A stretch of DNA of 64,000 nt from Vibrio hepatarius (GCF_001274785.1 NZ_LHPI01000016.1:124001-188000); one strand, 5' to 3'. Positions 44,710 through 55,571 are shown, counted from the first letter of the stretch. Made by a program: numbers and translations. Notes: a model not told the origin generated them from the letters alone.

Positions 44710-46167
44710 ATGACACATTGGATTGCAGGAGAATGGGTCGCTGGACAAGGCGAACCAATGAATTCACTAAGCCCATACAACAATGAAGTGGTATGGGAAG
44801 GCGACAGTGCGACTCCGGCTCAAGTAGATGCGGCGGTGAGCGCTGCGCGTGAAGCGTTTCAGAGCTGGAAAAAACTCAGCTTTGCAGAGCGTGAAGCGAT
44901 TGTGCTGGCGTTTGCCGAGCAAGTAAAAGAACACAGCGAGCAAATCGCAGAAGTGATCGCGAAAGAAACCGGTAAGCCGATTTGGGAAACGCGTACCGAA
45001 GCGGGCGCAATGGCGGGTAAGATTGCGATCTCTATTCGCGCGTACCACGACCGCACAGGTGAGTCGACACGCGAAGCGGCGGGTAACCAAATTGTTTTAC
45101 GCCACCGTCCATTGGGCGTGATGGCGGTATTTGGCCCGTACAACTTCCCAGGTCACTTGCCTAACGGTCACATTGTTCCAGCGCTTTTAGCGGGTAATAC
45201 CGTGGTATTCAAACCGTCTGAGCAAACCCCAATGACGGGTGAGCTGGCGATGAAACTTTGGGAAAAAGCAGGTCTGCCAAAAGGCGTGATCAACTTAGTC
45301 CAAGGGGCGAAAGAGACAGGTATTGCTCTGGCTGACTCAAAAGGTATCGATGGACTGCTGTTCACCGGGAGCGCAAACACCGGTCATATCCTACACCGTC
45401 AGTTTGCTGGCCAACCGGATAAGATGCTGGCGCTAGAAATGGGTGGTAATAACCCAATGGTGATCACTGATAACTACGGTGACTTAGACGCAACGGTTTA
45501 CACCATCATTCAATCTGCCTTTATCAGTGCGGGTCAACGTTGTACGTGTGCGCGTCGCCTGTATGTCCCTGTGGGTGAGAAGGGCGATGTGTTGGTTGAG
45601 AAACTCGTCGCGGCAACCAAGAAGATCCGTGTCGACCAGCCATTTGCTGAACCTGCACCGTTTATGGGGCCACAAATCTCAGAAGCGGCAGCGAAATTCA
45701 TCCTTGATGCACAAGCGAATCTACAAAACTTGGGTGGCGTGAGCTTACTCGAAGCCAAAGGCGGCCAAGCGGCATTTGTCACACCAGCTATCATCGATGT
45801 GACACCGATTGCCGAGCTTCCGGACGAAGAATATTTCGGTCCATTGCTGCAAGTGGTGCGTTACCAAGGTCTAGAGAAAGCGGTAGAGCTGGCGAACGAT
45901 ACTCGCTTTGGTCTATCTGCAGGTCTAGTCTCAACCAATGACAGTGAGTGGGACTACTTTGTTGACCATATCCGCGCGGGTATCGTTAACCGTAACCGTC
46001 AATTGACGGGGGCGAGTGGTGATGCACCGTTTGGTGGTCCGGGCGCGTCAGGTAACCTACGTCCAAGTGCTTACTACGCAGCTGACTACTGTGCTTACCC
46101 AATGGCTTCAATGGAAGGTGGCGAAACCTTGCTACCCGCTACGCTAAGCCCGGGTGTAGAGCTATAA
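44710..46167 (+). CDS. astD: Succinylglutamate semialdehyde dehydrogenase AstD
   Basis: NAD-dependent aldehyde dehydrogenase of 485 residues that oxidises N-succinylglutamate semialdehyde. The aldehyde-dehydrogenase glutamate motif [11 protein letters not shown] and the cysteine motif [13 protein letters not shown] are present, as is [30 protein letters not shown]. It begins 15 bp after astA, so they are co-transcribed. Length and motifs match AstD of E. coli. Confidence 0.95.
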   Translation: MTHWIAGEWVAGQGEPMNSLSPYNNEVVWEGDSATPAQVDAAVSAAREAFQSWKKLSFAEREAIVLAFAEQVKEHSEQIAEVIAKETGKPIWETRTEAGAMAGKIAISIRAYHDRTGESTREAAGNQIVLRHRPLGVMAVFGPYNFPGHLPNGHIVPALLAGNTVVFKPSEQTPMTGELAMKLWEKAGLPKGVINLVQGAKETGIALADSKGIDGLLFTGSANTGHILHRQFAGQPDKMLALEMGGNNPMVITDNYGDLDATVYTIIQSAFISAGQRCTCARRLYVPVGEKGDVLVEKLVAATKKIRVDQPFAEPAPFMGPQISEAAAKFILDAQANLQNLGGVSLLEAKGGQAAFVTPAIIDVTPIAELPDEEYFGPLLQVVRYQGLEKAVELANDTRFGLSAGLVSTNDSEWDYFVDHIRAGIVNRNRQLTGASGDAPFGGPGASGNLRPSAYYAADYCAYPMASMEGGETLLPATLSPGVEL

Positions 46168-46286
46168 GAATTTAATAATAGAACGTCACAGGTTGAAGGC
46201 TATCTGATTGATTCTCTGGACAAGTCGATTAGGTGGCCTTTTTTATAATCCAATCACCGTAAACAACCCTTAAACAAGGAGGCGTT

Positions 46287-47078
46287 ATGACGCCAGATGT
46301 TTTATTCCAGTCGTTATGGAATGACTATATTCAACGCTTATGTCCCTCTGCAGAAAAAGTTCATCAACTGCTTCAGGAAGATGAGCCACTGATCAACGAC
46401 CACATTGCGCTGCGTACGTTTAACGTCGCCCCTTTGGGAATTGCGACGCTTGCTCAACCTTTCCTCGATGCGGGCTACAAGCCTTGCGGCGACTACGAGT
46501 TTGAGAGCAAGAAGCTGGTGGCAAAACACTTTGAACACCCAGACCCAAAACAGCCAAAAGTGTTCATCAGTGAGTTGAAAGTTAACGAGTGTTCTGACGA
46601 GCTGCAATCGATCGTTGCTAAGCTTGTCGAGCAATTGGACACCGATAAGCTAAAAGGTCATGAGTTCCTATACGGTGGCCGTTTGTGGGATTTGAGCTTT
46701 GCTGACTACCAAGTACTGGCGAAAGAGAGTGAGTACGCGTCATGGCTAGCGGCGCACGGTTACGGTGCGAACCACTTTACCGTGAGCGTTAACCAACTCA
46801 GTGCCTTTACGGAAGTGAAAGGTGTGAATGACCACTTACGCCAAGCAGGCTTTGCAATCAATGAGTTTGGTGGCGAAGTGAAAGGCTCGCCTGAGGTTCT
46901 ATTAGAGCAGTCTTCAACCATGGCGGATAAAGTGCCAGTGCAGTTTAGCGAAGGCACAGAAATCGTACCGGGTGGTTTCTACGAGTTTGCTAAGCGTTAC
47001 CCGATGAGTAACGGTGAGCTTTACCCAGGATTTGTCGCAGCATCAGCGGACAAGATCTTCGAAAGCACCAACGGATAA
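46287..47078 (+). CDS. DUF1338-family protein
   Basis: 263 residues of DUF1338, the fold of the non-heme iron 2-oxoadipate dioxygenase/decarboxylase HglS (YdcJ). Conserved-looking parts are NDHIALRTFNVAPL (early His), KKLVAKHFEHPDPKQPKVFISEL and GFYEFAKRYPM (C-terminal region). It is 119 bp after astD with AGGAGG before ATG 46287, so it may be part of the AST operon in vibrios; a role in amino acid or keto-acid oxidation is a reasonable guess but the substrate is not established. Confidence 0.88.
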   Translation: MTPDVLFQSLWNDYIQRLCPSAEKVHQLLQEDEPLINDHIALRTFNVAPLGIATLAQPFLDAGYKPCGDYEFESKKLVAKHFEHPDPKQPKVFISELKVNECSDELQSIVAKLVEQLDTDKLKGHEFLYGGRLWDLSFADYQVLAKESEYASWLAAHGYGANHFTVSVNQLSAFTEVKGVNDHLRQAGFAINEFGGEVKGSPEVLLEQSSTMADKVPVQFSEGTEIVPGGFYEFAKRYPMSNGELYPGFVAASADKIFESTNG

Positions 47079-47091
47079 TATCGAGTTCTTA

Positions 47092-47128
47092 GACGCCATA
47101 GCTATTATCGAGCCTTAGCTATGGCGTC
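47092..47128. other. 12-bp hairpin downstream of DUF1338 gene
   Basis: GACGCCATAGCT (47092-47103) pairs perfectly with AGCTATGGCGTC (47117-47128), 13-base loop, no T-run. A terminator with a good U-tract follows 28 bases later, so this is an additional, unexplained structure. Confidence 0.75.
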
Positions 47129-47153
47129 GCCTTCTCGCTAGAAAGCCAATAAA

Positions 47154-47188
47154 GAAAAAGCCACCAAACTTGCGTTTGGTGGCTTTTG
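47154..47188. terminator. Bidirectional terminator between DUF1338 gene and crp
   Basis: AAAAGCCACCAAAC, TTGC loop, GTTTGGTGGCTTTT: a 14-bp perfect stem between converging genes. Confidence 0.93.
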
Positions 47189-47212
47189 TATTCTTGCTCG
47201 GTTAATCAGAGA

Positions 47213-47845
47213 TTAACGAGTACCGTAAACCACGATTGTCTTACCGTGTGCAGAAATTAGGTTCTGCTCTTCAAGCATCTTAAGGATACGACCTACTGTC
47301 TCACGAGAACAGCCAACGATTTGACCGATTTCCTGACGAGTGATCTTGATTTGCATACCGTCTGGGTGAGTCATCGCATCAGGTTGTTTCGCTAGGTTAA
47401 GTAGCGTTTGCGCGATACGACCGGTTACGTCTAGGAACGCTAGGTCACCAACTTTTTGGCTAGTTACCTGAAGACGACTTGCCATTTGCGCAGAAAGACG
47501 CATTAGGATGTCTGGGTTTACTTGGATTAGCTGACGGAATTTCTTGAAAGAAATCTCTGCAACTTCACAAGGAGATTTAGCACGAACCCAAGCTGTGCGC
47601 TCTTGATCTTCTTCGAACAGACCAAGTTCACCGATAAAGTCACCTTGGTTTAGGTAAGAAAGGATCATTTCCTTACCTTCTTCGTCTTTAATAAGTACTG
47701 CCACAGAACCTTTAACGATGTAGTACAACGTCTCTGCTTTCTCGCCCGCGTGGATCAGCGTGCTTTTTGATGGGTACTTATGAATATGACAGTGTGAAAG
47801 GAACCACTCTAATGTTGGGTCGGTTTGAGGTTTACCTAGAACCAT
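47213..47845 (-). CDS. crp: cAMP receptor protein Crp
   Basis: Global catabolite regulator, 210 residues as in E. coli. The cyclic-nucleotide pocket has [44 protein letters not shown] (the EL and R-T contacts) and the DNA-binding helix [20 protein letters not shown]. Near-identical to the enteric Crp. It converges on the DUF1338 gene and has a CRP-like site upstream, so autoregulation is likely. Confidence 0.98.
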   Translation of the reverse strand: MVLGKPQTDPTLEWFLSHCHIHKYPSKSTLIHAGEKAETLYYIVKGSVAVLIKDEEGKEMILSYLNQGDFIGELGLFEEDQERTAWVRAKSPCEVAEISFKKFRQLIQVNPDILMRLSAQMASRLQVTSQKVGDLAFLDVTGRIAQTLLNLAKQPDAMTHPDGMQIKITRQEIGQIVGCSRETVGRILKMLEEQNLISAHGKTIVVYGTR

Positions 47846-48038
47846 AATATCTCACTTCCTCTGCAGGGTACGCTTGCCGCTTTCCATATTTTAGCTAAGC
47901 CTTAAGTTTGGCTTACTAGGATAAGAGCACTTTATAAATGCTGCAAGCTATCTTGTGTTTCGGTTACAAATAGTATCCTTTTTCGAAACCGATTTCTTGA
48001 TTTTAATCGGGTCCGCATGCTAATTCTCTAAGCAAAAA

Positions 48039-48054
48039 TGTGCACATGATCACG
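48039..48054. promoter_or_regulatory. CRP-like site upstream of crp
   Basis: TGTGCACATGATCACG matches TGTGA-N6-TCACA at 8 of 10 positions. It lies about 195 bp before the crp start and just after prkB, similar in idea to the autoregulation sites of E. coli crp. Confidence 0.5.
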
Positions 48055-48087
48055 GTATGAAAAGTAATCGCACATTGGACACTAGCC

Positions 48088-48957
48088 TTAGCCAATTTTT
48101 CCCGTTTCGATGAGTTGCTGGAGAATCGGTCTTACGATCAGCTCCATGGCGAAACTCATTTTTCCGCCCGGTACAACTAATGTGTTATGGCGAGACATGA
48201 ATGAGCCATCGATCATTGCAAGCAGGTACGGGAAATCGACATTCTTAATCCCACGCAGACGAATGACAACAAAACTTTCGTCTAAGCTCGGGATACCTTT
48301 CGCGTTTAACGGGTTTGACGTATCCACGGTCGGAACACGCTGAAAGTTGATATGGGTACGCGAAAATTGTGGGGTGATGTAGTTGAGGTAATCGTCCATT
48401 GAACGCACGATTGAGTCCATCACGGCTTCACGTGAGTGACCACGGTCTCGGGTATCACGGACGAACTTTTGGATCCACTCCAAGTTGACAATCGGCACCA
48501 TGCCAATCAAGAAATCAACGTGCTGCGCAACATTGACCTCACCGTCAACCACGCCACCGTGCAGCCCTTCATAAAAGAGTACGTCGGTGTTTTCTGGCAG
48601 ATCTTGCCATGGAGTAAAAGTGCCCGGCATTTGGTTGTACGGCACGGCTTCGTCAAACGTGTGCAGGTAGCGACGCACCTGACCGGTGCCGTCGAAGCCG
48701 AATTGACGGAAAAACTCTGCAAGGCCAGCAAAGTCATTCGCTTGCGGGCCAAAATAGCTAATGTGGCGACCTTGGTCGCGTGCTTTACGGATTTCCACGT
48801 CCATTTCTGGGCGCGTGAATCGGTGAAAGCTGTCGCCTTCTACCCACGCAGGTTTAATGTCCATCATATTGAACATCTTGCGGAAGGCTTCAGACGTCGT
48901 TGTTGTTCCCGCACCGGACGAACCGGTGACGGCGATAATCGGGTGTTTTGCTGACAT
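48088..48957 (-). CDS. prkB: Phosphoribulokinase-family protein PrkB
   Basis: 289-residue P-loop kinase, Walker A VTGSSGAGTTTTS (about residues 10-22), related to phosphoribulokinase and uridine kinase. It is next to crp in many gammaproteobacteria. Its substrate is unknown; without RuBisCO it is not part of a Calvin cycle here. AAGG precedes ATG 48957. Confidence 0.93.
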   Translation of the reverse strand: MSAKHPIIAVTGSSGAGTTTTSEAFRKMFNMMDIKPAWVEGDSFHRFTRPEMDVEIRKARDQGRHISYFGPQANDFAGLAEFFRQFGFDGTGQVRRYLHTFDEAVPYNQMPGTFTPWQDLPENTDVLFYEGLHGGVVDGEVNVAQHVDFLIGMVPIVNLEWIQKFVRDTRDRGHSREAVMDSIVRSMDDYLNYITPQFSRTHINFQRVPTVDTSNPLNAKGIPSLDESFVVIRLRGIKNVDFPYLLAMIDGSFMSRHNTLVVPGGKMSFAMELIVRPILQQLIETGKIG

Positions 48958-49053
48958 GACAAACCTTGTCTGTTAGTTACTTACCTTGTATTTCAGCCAC
49001 ACTATAACATGCTTTTACGACAGTTTATGGATGTGCTCGCTGAGCATTGAATC

Positions 49054-49272
49054 TTAACGATTAAACTGTCTTCTCAGCTGAATATCAACGGTTTCATGCA
49101 GTTCTGAGAACACAACCACGGCTTCACCCGTTTCGAGCTGCGCTTTGATTTGTGCGACTTTGTCGTCGAGCGATATTTCGTTTTCGCCGTAGTCTGTCCC
49201 TTCGCGTAAGACAAACTCTTTGATTAGGTTATCCAGGGTGTCTGGGGCGATTTGTTGCCATGGGATGATCAT
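49054..49272 (-). CDS. yheU: YheU-family protein
   Basis: 72 residues, [20 protein letters not shown] at the start and [20 protein letters not shown] in the middle, the usual length and sequence of YheU. GAGG precedes the ATG. Gene order yheS-TIGR02444-yheT-yheU-prkB-crp is the enteric order. Function unknown. Confidence 0.93.
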   Translation of the reverse strand: MIIPWQQIAPDTLDNLIKEFVLREGTDYGENEISLDDKVAQIKAQLETGEAVVVFSELHETVDIQLRRQFNR

Positions 49273-49327
49273 AAATACCTCAAAACTTTATGCAGCAATT
49301 CTATTGGAGCGTGGTTTAGATATGCAC

Positions 49328-50308
49328 TTACTGGCGTTTAGCACTCAAGCTTTGGTAGTACGCCGGAAGTGCTTCTTCAAGCCAGAACTTTGGTTTTAGT
49401 GCGCTACCCGCGACAAACCCCACATGACCACCTTGGTCAAACAAACGGTAGTCAATATTGTCCGGAAGTACGTATTTCGGGATGACGTCTTCGGTCATAA
49501 ACGGGTCGTCTTTGGCGTGGATGATTTGCGTCGGCAGTTTGATGTCTTTTAAACGGTGGATGCCAGAGCAGCGCTGGTAATAATCTTGTGCGTCTTTAAA
49601 CCCGTGCAGCGGCGCTGTGATCAAATCGTCGAACTCGTAAAGCTTCGTTACGCGCTTGATGCTTTGATAAGACAGGTCGAGCTCGCCTTTTAGTAGGTGA
49701 TGTTTGCGCAGTGCGTTTCTTTTCAACGAAGAGAGCAGATAGGTTTTATAGATCTTTGAGAAGCCTTGCTCAATACGCTGTGAACAGGCAGAAAGGTCAA
49801 GCGGCGCTGAAACAATGGTGGCGGCGTCTAGTAGAGGCTCTTGATTGTATTGCGCAAGATAGTTGGCCAGCATGTTTCCGCCAAGCGAGATGCCAACCGC
49901 CACTTTGGTTTGATTTGGAAACAGCGAGTCGAGGTGCTGAAGAAACAGTCGCGCGTCTTCGACTTCGCCCGAATGATACGCTCTGGCTAGGTTGTTCGGT
50001 TTGCCGCTGCAACCGCGAAAATGCATCATCACCGACAGCCAACCGTTCTTGGCAAAAGCGTGCATTAAGCCGTTGGCATAAGGGCTATAGAAGCAGCCTT
50101 CCAAACCGTGAAACAATACGAAAATAGGTTTGTTTTTCGCTTTTTCTGATTGCCAATCCTCACTCCAGGCGAGATCGAGAAAATCGCCGTCTTCGGTATC
50201 CAGCGTTTGCCATACAGGTTCAAACAACGCTTTCTTGCGAATAAAGCGCGGAGCCAGAGTTTGTACGTGAGGATTGGTCAATCCTTTAGCAGCGACAAAT
50301 TGAGTCAT
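49328..50308 (-). CDS. yheT: Alpha/beta hydrolase YheT
   Basis: 326 residues of the AB-hydrolase (YheT) family. The FHGLEG oxyanion strand and the nucleophile elbow GISLGGNML are visible, and HAKDDPFM and QGGHVGF supply the acid and histidine. Start ATG 50308 lies just after the stop of the upstream gene (9 bp); a GTG at 50314 is possible. Substrate unknown. Confidence 0.92.
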   Translation of the reverse strand: MTQFVAAKGLTNPHVQTLAPRFIRKKALFEPVWQTLDTEDGDFLDLAWSEDWQSEKAKNKPIFVLFHGLEGCFYSPYANGLMHAFAKNGWLSVMMHFRGCSGKPNNLARAYHSGEVEDARLFLQHLDSLFPNQTKVAVGISLGGNMLANYLAQYNQEPLLDAATIVSAPLDLSACSQRIEQGFSKIYKTYLLSSLKRNALRKHHLLKGELDLSYQSIKRVTKLYEFDDLITAPLHGFKDAQDYYQRCSGIHRLKDIKLPTQIIHAKDDPFMTEDVIPKYVLPDNIDYRLFDQGGHVGFVAGSALKPKFWLEEALPAYYQSLSAKRQ

Positions 50309-50316
50309 AAGCACAT

Positions 50317-50796
50317 CTACATGTTGGCGGTGTTATCAATCGGCTCGGCGAAAGCAGGATAGAGGTGCTCTGCTCCTAGTTGGCGACAGTAACGCAGGGT
50401 TAACGGCGAACCTAAGTTTTTTTCTAGTTCTAAGTTATTGATGCAGTCGACCAGATCAGATTGCTGGCAGCGTTCTAACTGCAGTTCAAACTGCAACGAC
50501 TCACGATATAGCGCATCTGGAACATGGGATTTGAGTCGACGGCGAATGTCTCGGTAGCTGTGCAGCAGAGTTTCAGAATGCCCAAGGCACTCTTCCACTT
50601 TGAGCCAGTCTTGATCTTTGAAACATACCTGCTGCTCGTCGAGCCATTTGAGCAACAGCAGCAGGTTAACGTTGCCTTTGAAGTGGTTTTGTAGATTTAG
50701 GCACGCGTCTTTCACTCCTCGCATACTGTAGTACTGCAAGCTAAATTGCCACAGTCTTTCAAGGGTGAGTGATATGTCTGCGTGCTTTGGACTCAT
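50317..50796 (-). CDS. TIGR02444/DUF2390-family protein
   Basis: 159 residues, mostly helical, with LERLWQFSLQYYSMRGVKDACLNLQNHF and NVNLLLLLKWLDEQ, a family found between yheS and yheT in vibrios and relatives. Its ATG overlaps the yheS stop by 4 bases (ATGA), so it is translationally coupled to YheS. Function unknown. Confidence 0.9.
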   Translation of the reverse strand: MSPKHADISLTLERLWQFSLQYYSMRGVKDACLNLQNHFKGNVNLLLLLKWLDEQQVCFKDQDWLKVEECLGHSETLLHSYRDIRRRLKSHVPDALYRESLQFELQLERCQQSDLVDCINNLELEKNLGSPLTLRYCRQLGAEHLYPAFAEPIDNTANM

Positions 50797-52715
50797 TGGC
50801 TATTGAATTCCTGTTCCATCTGTTCAAGCTCTTCTTGCAGAGCCATCCATTCCATTTCGACGTCTTCAAGTTCGCTTTTGCTGTTCGCCTGGGTTGCTAA
50901 TACTTGATTAAGTTTAGTCTTATTTTCCGCCTCATACAGTGAGTTATCTGACAATTGTGTTTCTGCTTCTGCGAGGGCTGTACTTAACTTATCCATTTTT
51001 TCTTCAAGCTTTGTCAGCGTTTTGCGAATTGGCGCGGTCTGTTTACGGAAATCCGCATCGCGACGCTTTTGTTCTTTCTTCGCTGCGGCGCTATTGCTGG
51101 AGGTTTTTTCCGGTTGTGCTGATTGCTCTTCTTTACGCTGCACTTTTTGCTGCTCGGTCAACCATTTGTAGTAGTCATTCAAGTCGCCGTCGAATGGTGC
51201 CACTTGGCGGTCATGGACAAGGTATAAGTCGTCCGTGGTTGCACGTAATAAGTAACGGTCGTGCGATACGATCACCATCGCGCCTTCAAAGGTTTGCAGC
51301 GCTAAGGTCAGCGCTTGGCGCATATCGAGGTCAAGGTGGTTGGTCGGTTCATCGAGTAGCAATAGATTCGGTTTTTGCCAGACGATGAGTGCGAGCACTA
51401 GACGCGCTTTTTCACCGCCCGAGAATGGCGCGACTTTTTCCAGCGCTTTGTCACCTTGGAAACCAAAGCTGCCCAAGTAGTCACGTAACTGCTGCTCTGT
51501 GTGTTTCGGCGCGATCTGCATCATGTGCTGCAGCGGCGTCTCTTCTGGGTGCAAGGTTTCCAACTGGTGCTGTGCGAAGTAGCCAATTTTCACGCCTTGA
51601 GAATAGGTCAGCTCACCGCCCTGGCTGTTTAATTCGCCAGACAGCAGTTTGATCAGAGTGGATTTACCCGCGCCGTTGCGGCCAAGCAGACCAATGCGGC
51701 TGCCCGGAACTAGGTTCAAGCGGATCTTTTCCAGAATCAAGTTGTCGCCGTAACCCGCAGACACATCATCCATCATGATGATTGGGTTTGGTAGCGCATC
51801 CGGTTCGCGGAACTCAAAACTGAACGGGTTATCAAACTGCGCAGGTAGTACTTTCTCCATCCGTTCCAGCGCTTTGATACGGCTTTGCGCTTGGCGTGCT
51901 TTCGACGCTTTGTAGCGGAAGCGGTCGATGTAGCTTTGCATGTGCGACATTTGCTTCTGCTGCTTTTGATACATCGCTTGTTGCAAGATGAGCTTTTGCG
52001 CGCGCTGTTCTTCGAACGACGAGTAGTTACCCGTGTATTCGTTAAGTTGTTCGTTTTCGATGTGGATCACTCGACCGACGATCGGGTCCAAGAAATCACG
52101 GTCGTGCGAGATAAGTACCAAAGTACCTGGGTAGTTTTGTAGCCAGCGTTCAAGCCACATTACTGCGTCCAAATCCAAGTGGTTGGTCGGTTCGTCGAGC
52201 AAGAGCAAATCAGAACGGCACAGCAGCGCTTGCGCTAAGTTAAGACGCATACGCCAACCACCAGAAAACTGGGTTAGGTTCCAACTCATCTGTTCTTGGC
52301 TAAAGCCCAAACCGTCTAGCAGTTCTGCCGCGCGAGCGCGAATACTATAACCACCGATGGTTTCAATCTGGCCGTGGATCTCGGCGACGAGCGTGCCGTT
52401 ATCGTTCGCTTCTGCGAGTGCGAGCTTTTCTTCCAAGGCGCGGTATTCTCGGTCACCGTCAATCACGTACTCAATCGCACTGCGTTCAAGCGCTGGTGTT
52501 TCCTGCGCAACCCAAGCTAATTCCCAATGCGCTGGTTTGCTGAAGTTACCAGCATCCACCGACAACTCGTCTTTAATCAACGCGAATAAGGTGGATTTAC
52601 CACAACCGTTTTTGCCAACTAGGCCGACTTTATCGCCCGGATGAATGGTTGCAGAAGTTTGGTCCAGAAGCGGTTTACCGCCACGAAGAAGCTGGATGTC
52701 AGAAAAGGTAATCAT
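50793..52715 (-). CDS. yheS: ABC-F ATPase YheS
   Basis: Cytoplasmic ABC-F protein of 640 residues, with two nucleotide-binding domains: Walker A GLVGKNGCGKST (about 32-43) and GLLGRNGAGKST (about 344-355), signature LTQFSGGWRMRL and PFSGGEKARL, and Walker B LLLDEPTNHLD in each. A basic/coiled-coil C-terminal tail (about 540-640) follows. ABC-F proteins work on the ribosome; YheS is proposed to rescue stalled ribosomes or aid translation of difficult sequences. No strong ribosome site is seen before ATG 52715. Confidence 0.96.
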   Translation of the reverse strand: MITFSDIQLLRGGKPLLDQTSATIHPGDKVGLVGKNGCGKSTLFALIKDELSVDAGNFSKPAHWELAWVAQETPALERSAIEYVIDGDREYRALEEKLALAEANDNGTLVAEIHGQIETIGGYSIRARAAELLDGLGFSQEQMSWNLTQFSGGWRMRLNLAQALLCRSDLLLLDEPTNHLDLDAVMWLERWLQNYPGTLVLISHDRDFLDPIVGRVIHIENEQLNEYTGNYSSFEEQRAQKLILQQAMYQKQQKQMSHMQSYIDRFRYKASKARQAQSRIKALERMEKVLPAQFDNPFSFEFREPDALPNPIIMMDDVSAGYGDNLILEKIRLNLVPGSRIGLLGRNGAGKSTLIKLLSGELNSQGGELTYSQGVKIGYFAQHQLETLHPEETPLQHMMQIAPKHTEQQLRDYLGSFGFQGDKALEKVAPFSGGEKARLVLALIVWQKPNLLLLDEPTNHLDLDMRQALTLALQTFEGAMVIVSHDRYLLRATTDDLYLVHDRQVAPFDGDLNDYYKWLTEQQKVQRKEEQSAQPEKTSSNSAAAKKEQKRRDADFRKQTAPIRKTLTKLEEKMDKLSTALAEAETQLSDNSLYEAENKTKLNQVLATQANSKSELEDVEMEWMALQEELEQMEQEFNSQ

Positions 52716-52884
52716 AGTTTTGCGCTTTATCTTTGCTCGTATCGCGCAGAATAGTAGGGGGAATGAGATTAAATGTCGATCATTGTATTATGTGTAACAA
52801 AGACGTATAACAATCTGATAACGATAATATGAACTTAGCCACAGTGAGTCGGCTTCACCACTAATAAGGATTGCTGTCCAAGGA

Positions 52885-53469
52885 ATGCAGACGAGACCAT
52901 CGAAAACGCCCAAAGTACTTGTTCTTTACGCTCACCCAGAGCCGGATAGTTCAGTCGCCAACCAAATGATGATCAAGAAAATTCAATCGCTTGATCACGT
53001 TACTGTGCATGACCTTTACGCCCATTACCCAGATTTTTTTATCGACGTCAAAACAGAGCAACGACTACTGCTGAATCATGATGTTATCGTCTTTCACCAT
53101 CCGCTCTACATGTATTCCTGTCCCGCGCTGTTAAAAGAGTGGCTGGACCGCGTACTGTGTAAAGGTTTTGCGTTCGGTTCAGGAGAGGCGCTGAAAGGCA
53201 AAGTATGGCGTAGCGTGATCACCGCTGGTGGCCGTGAAGACGCGTTTAAAGCCAGCGGCTATAACCGTTATCCGATGTCTGAAATTCTACAGCCGTTTGA
53301 GCTAACCGCGGCTTTGTGTCAAATGGAATGGGTTGAACCTCTGGTGTTGTACTGGGCGAGACGAGTACCAGAAATGGAGCGCTATCAACATGCTGAAGCG
53401 TATCGTCAATGGCTGATGAATCTTACCCATGACAATCACCATCGAGTAGGAGGTCAGCATGGCAGCTGA
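52885..53469 (+). CDS. kefG: KefG-type ancillary quinone reductase
   Basis: 194-residue flavodoxin-fold NAD(P)H quinone oxidoreductase that binds and activates the KefB K+ efflux channel. [33 protein letters not shown] and [22 protein letters not shown] are diagnostic. It overlaps the kefB start by 11 bases, the same coupling as in enteric kefGB. An AAGGA lies directly before ATG 52885, closer than usual. Confidence 0.94.
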   Translation: MQTRPSKTPKVLVLYAHPEPDSSVANQMMIKKIQSLDHVTVHDLYAHYPDFFIDVKTEQRLLLNHDVIVFHHPLYMYSCPALLKEWLDRVLCKGFAFGSGEALKGKVWRSVITAGGREDAFKASGYNRYPMSEILQPFELTAALCQMEWVEPLVLYWARRVPEMERYQHAEAYRQWLMNLTHDNHHRVGGQHGS

Positions 53470-55255
53470 AAGCGACTTTCTACAAAGTAGTGTAATTTTT
53501 CTTTCCGCCGCGGTATTGGCGGTGCCACTCGCGCAGCGATTAGGGTTAGGCTCGGTACTCGGCTATCTACTCGCGGGTGTGGCGATCGGTCCTTGGGGCT
53601 TGGGTTTAATCAGCGACGTTGAAGCGATTCTGCACTTTGCCGAGTTTGGTGTGGTACTGCTGCTGTTTTTGATTGGTCTGGAGCTAAACCCGACCAAACT
53701 ACTACAAATGAAAGGGCCGATTCTCGGGCTTGGCGGCGCGCAGGTTGTTATCACTACTTTATTACTTGCAAGCGTGGCTTATCTATTGGGCACGAGCTGG
53801 CAAACCAGTTTAGTGATCGGTATGGGCTTGGCGCTGTCTTCCACAGCGATTGCGTTGCGGGTTATCGAAGAGCAAGGCTTAGAAGGCAGTGAAGCCGGTC
53901 AATCGGGGTTTGCGGTGCTGCTGTTCCAAGATATCGCCGTGATTCCGATGTTGGCGATATTGCCAGTGTTGGCGGGAAACACTGCCGGTGACTGGTTCGA
54001 TGTATTGTGGATGCTCGGCGGTGTCGGTGGATTGTTGGTCGGTGGCCATTATCTATTGAGGCCGCTGTTCCGTTATGTGGTGATGAGTGGCGTACGTGAG
54101 TTGTTCACCATTGCGGCTTTGCTACTGGTGATCGGTATCGCTTTGATTATGAAGCAGCTAGGTCTATCGATGGCACTTGGCACTTTCTTGGCTGGGGTGC
54201 TACTGGCAGAGAGTGAATACCGCCACGAACTAGAGATCGCGATTGAACCGTTCAAAGGTTTACTGTTGGGACTGTTCTTTATCGCGGTTGGCATGGCGGT
54301 TAACTTAGGGTTATTGGCGTTACAACCAGTCGCGGTGCTGTTGGCAGTAACGGGGTTAGTGACGTGTAAAGGGCTGATCCTTTATGTGCTGGCCCATTTG
54401 TCTGGCGGGCGAGCCAAATCACGCAGTAAGATGGCGGCGATTCTCAGCCAAGGTGGTGAGTTTGCTTTTGTTATCTTTACCGCTGCCAGTGCGGAAGGCT
54501 TGTTAACCCAAGACCAAATTGCGTTTTTACTCGTAGTGGTAAGTTTGTCGATGGTAACGACCCCCTTGTTACTCACGGTGCAAAATCGCTGGTATGCGCG
54601 TGGCCTGAACGCTCAGCCAGGCAAGCAACGTCGCAGTGATGTGGTGAACAAACAACCCCGCGTGATCATCGCTGGCTTTGGTCGTTTTGGTCAGATCGTT
54701 GGTCGTCTGATGTACGCCAACAAAATAAAAGTAACGGTACTGGAAAGCGACGCCAGCCAGATCCAACTGTTGCGTAAATACGGTTATAAAGTCTTCTTTG
54801 GTGATGCGACCCAGCTCGATTTATTGCGTGCGGCTGGGGCAGACAAAGCCGAAGCGATGATCATCTGTACCGATTCACCAGATGAACTGATGAATATTGT
54901 TGAGTTGTGTAAACAACACTTCCCAAGGCTTAAAATCCTCGCACGGGCGCGTAGCCGGGTTGAAGCATATCAATTGCTCAGTCACGGAATCGAAAGCTAC
55001 TCGCGCGAAACCTTTTTAGGTGCGTTAGACTTGGGGCGTCAGGCATTGGTCGAGTTAGGTATGCATCCTTATCAGGCCAAGCGAGCGGAAGCACATTTCA
55101 GGAAACTGGATAATGCAATGCTGAAAGAGCTGTTGCCTCAGCACACCGACGATAAGCAATTGGCCCTAAGAGCCAAAGAAGCACGAAAAGAACTGGAAGA
55201 GATTTTTGGTCGCGAGATGGAAAGCGACCAACAATCGAAAAACTTCTGGGATTAA
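53459..55255 (+). CDS. kefB: Glutathione-regulated K+/H+ antiporter KefB
   Basis: Protects against electrophiles by K+ efflux and acidification. 598 residues: a CPA2 membrane domain (about 1-385, [52 protein letters not shown]) and a cytoplasmic KTN/RCK domain ([21 protein letters not shown]) that binds NAD(H) and glutathione. AGGAGGT precedes ATG 53459, inside the end of kefG. Confidence 0.95.
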   Translation: MAAESDFLQSSVIFLSAAVLAVPLAQRLGLGSVLGYLLAGVAIGPWGLGLISDVEAILHFAEFGVVLLLFLIGLELNPTKLLQMKGPILGLGGAQVVITTLLLASVAYLLGTSWQTSLVIGMGLALSSTAIALRVIEEQGLEGSEAGQSGFAVLLFQDIAVIPMLAILPVLAGNTAGDWFDVLWMLGGVGGLLVGGHYLLRPLFRYVVMSGVRELFTIAALLLVIGIALIMKQLGLSMALGTFLAGVLLAESEYRHELEIAIEPFKGLLLGLFFIAVGMAVNLGLLALQPVAVLLAVTGLVTCKGLILYVLAHLSGGRAKSRSKMAAILSQGGEFAFVIFTAASAEGLLTQDQIAFLLVVVSLSMVTTPLLLTVQNRWYARGLNAQPGKQRRSDVVNKQPRVIIAGFGRFGQIVGRLMYANKIKVTVLESDASQIQLLRKYGYKVFFGDATQLDLLRAAGADKAEAMIICTDSPDELMNIVELCKQHFPRLKILARARSRVEAYQLLSHGIESYSRETFLGALDLGRQALVELGMHPYQAKRAEAHFRKLDNAMLKELLPQHTDDKQLALRAKEARKELEEIFGREMESDQQSKNFWD

Positions 55256-55326
55256 TCCAATCGCCGATGTATACGCCGGCTTTTAGGTTGGTGTATGAGT
55301 TGGAAGAGACTAGTGAAGTAAGAGAG

Positions 55327-55521
55327 ATGAAAAAAAGGTTTATTGCAGGCGCGAGTTGCCCTAAATGTTCGCAGCAGGACACATTACGCTGGTGGATCGA
55401 GAACAATATCGAAATCGTCGAGTGTGTCGAGTGCTCGCACACCGATCAGCGTAAGCCGCAATCTGTAGAAAAAACTGAACACAGCGGTCAAGAGATGATC
55501 GGAATTTTTAAGCCAGAATAA
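55327..55521 (+). CDS. yheV: YheV-family putative zinc ribbon protein
   Basis: 64 residues, MKKRFIAGASCPKC at the start, CVEC and ending IGIFKPE, matching YheV. Two CxxC pairs form a probable zinc ribbon. The frame is open back to 55267 but family length favours ATG 55327, which has a weak AAGAGAG upstream. It lies 71 bp after kefB as in E. coli. Function unknown. Confidence 0.92.
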   Translation: MKKRFIAGASCPKCSQQDTLRWWIENNIEIVECVECSHTDQRKPQSVEKTEHSGQEMIGIFKPE

Positions 55522-55571
55522 TTGAGTTTCTATAATCAATCCCCATAATACGTGGATAGACACTTTGTTAA

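Noticed and set aside
48436..48954. 172-codon plus-strand open frame
   Set aside because: Antisense to prkB, a conserved gene with P-loop; shadow frame.
50939..51652. Two successive plus-strand open frames
   Set aside because: Both antisense to yheS and lack ribosome sites.
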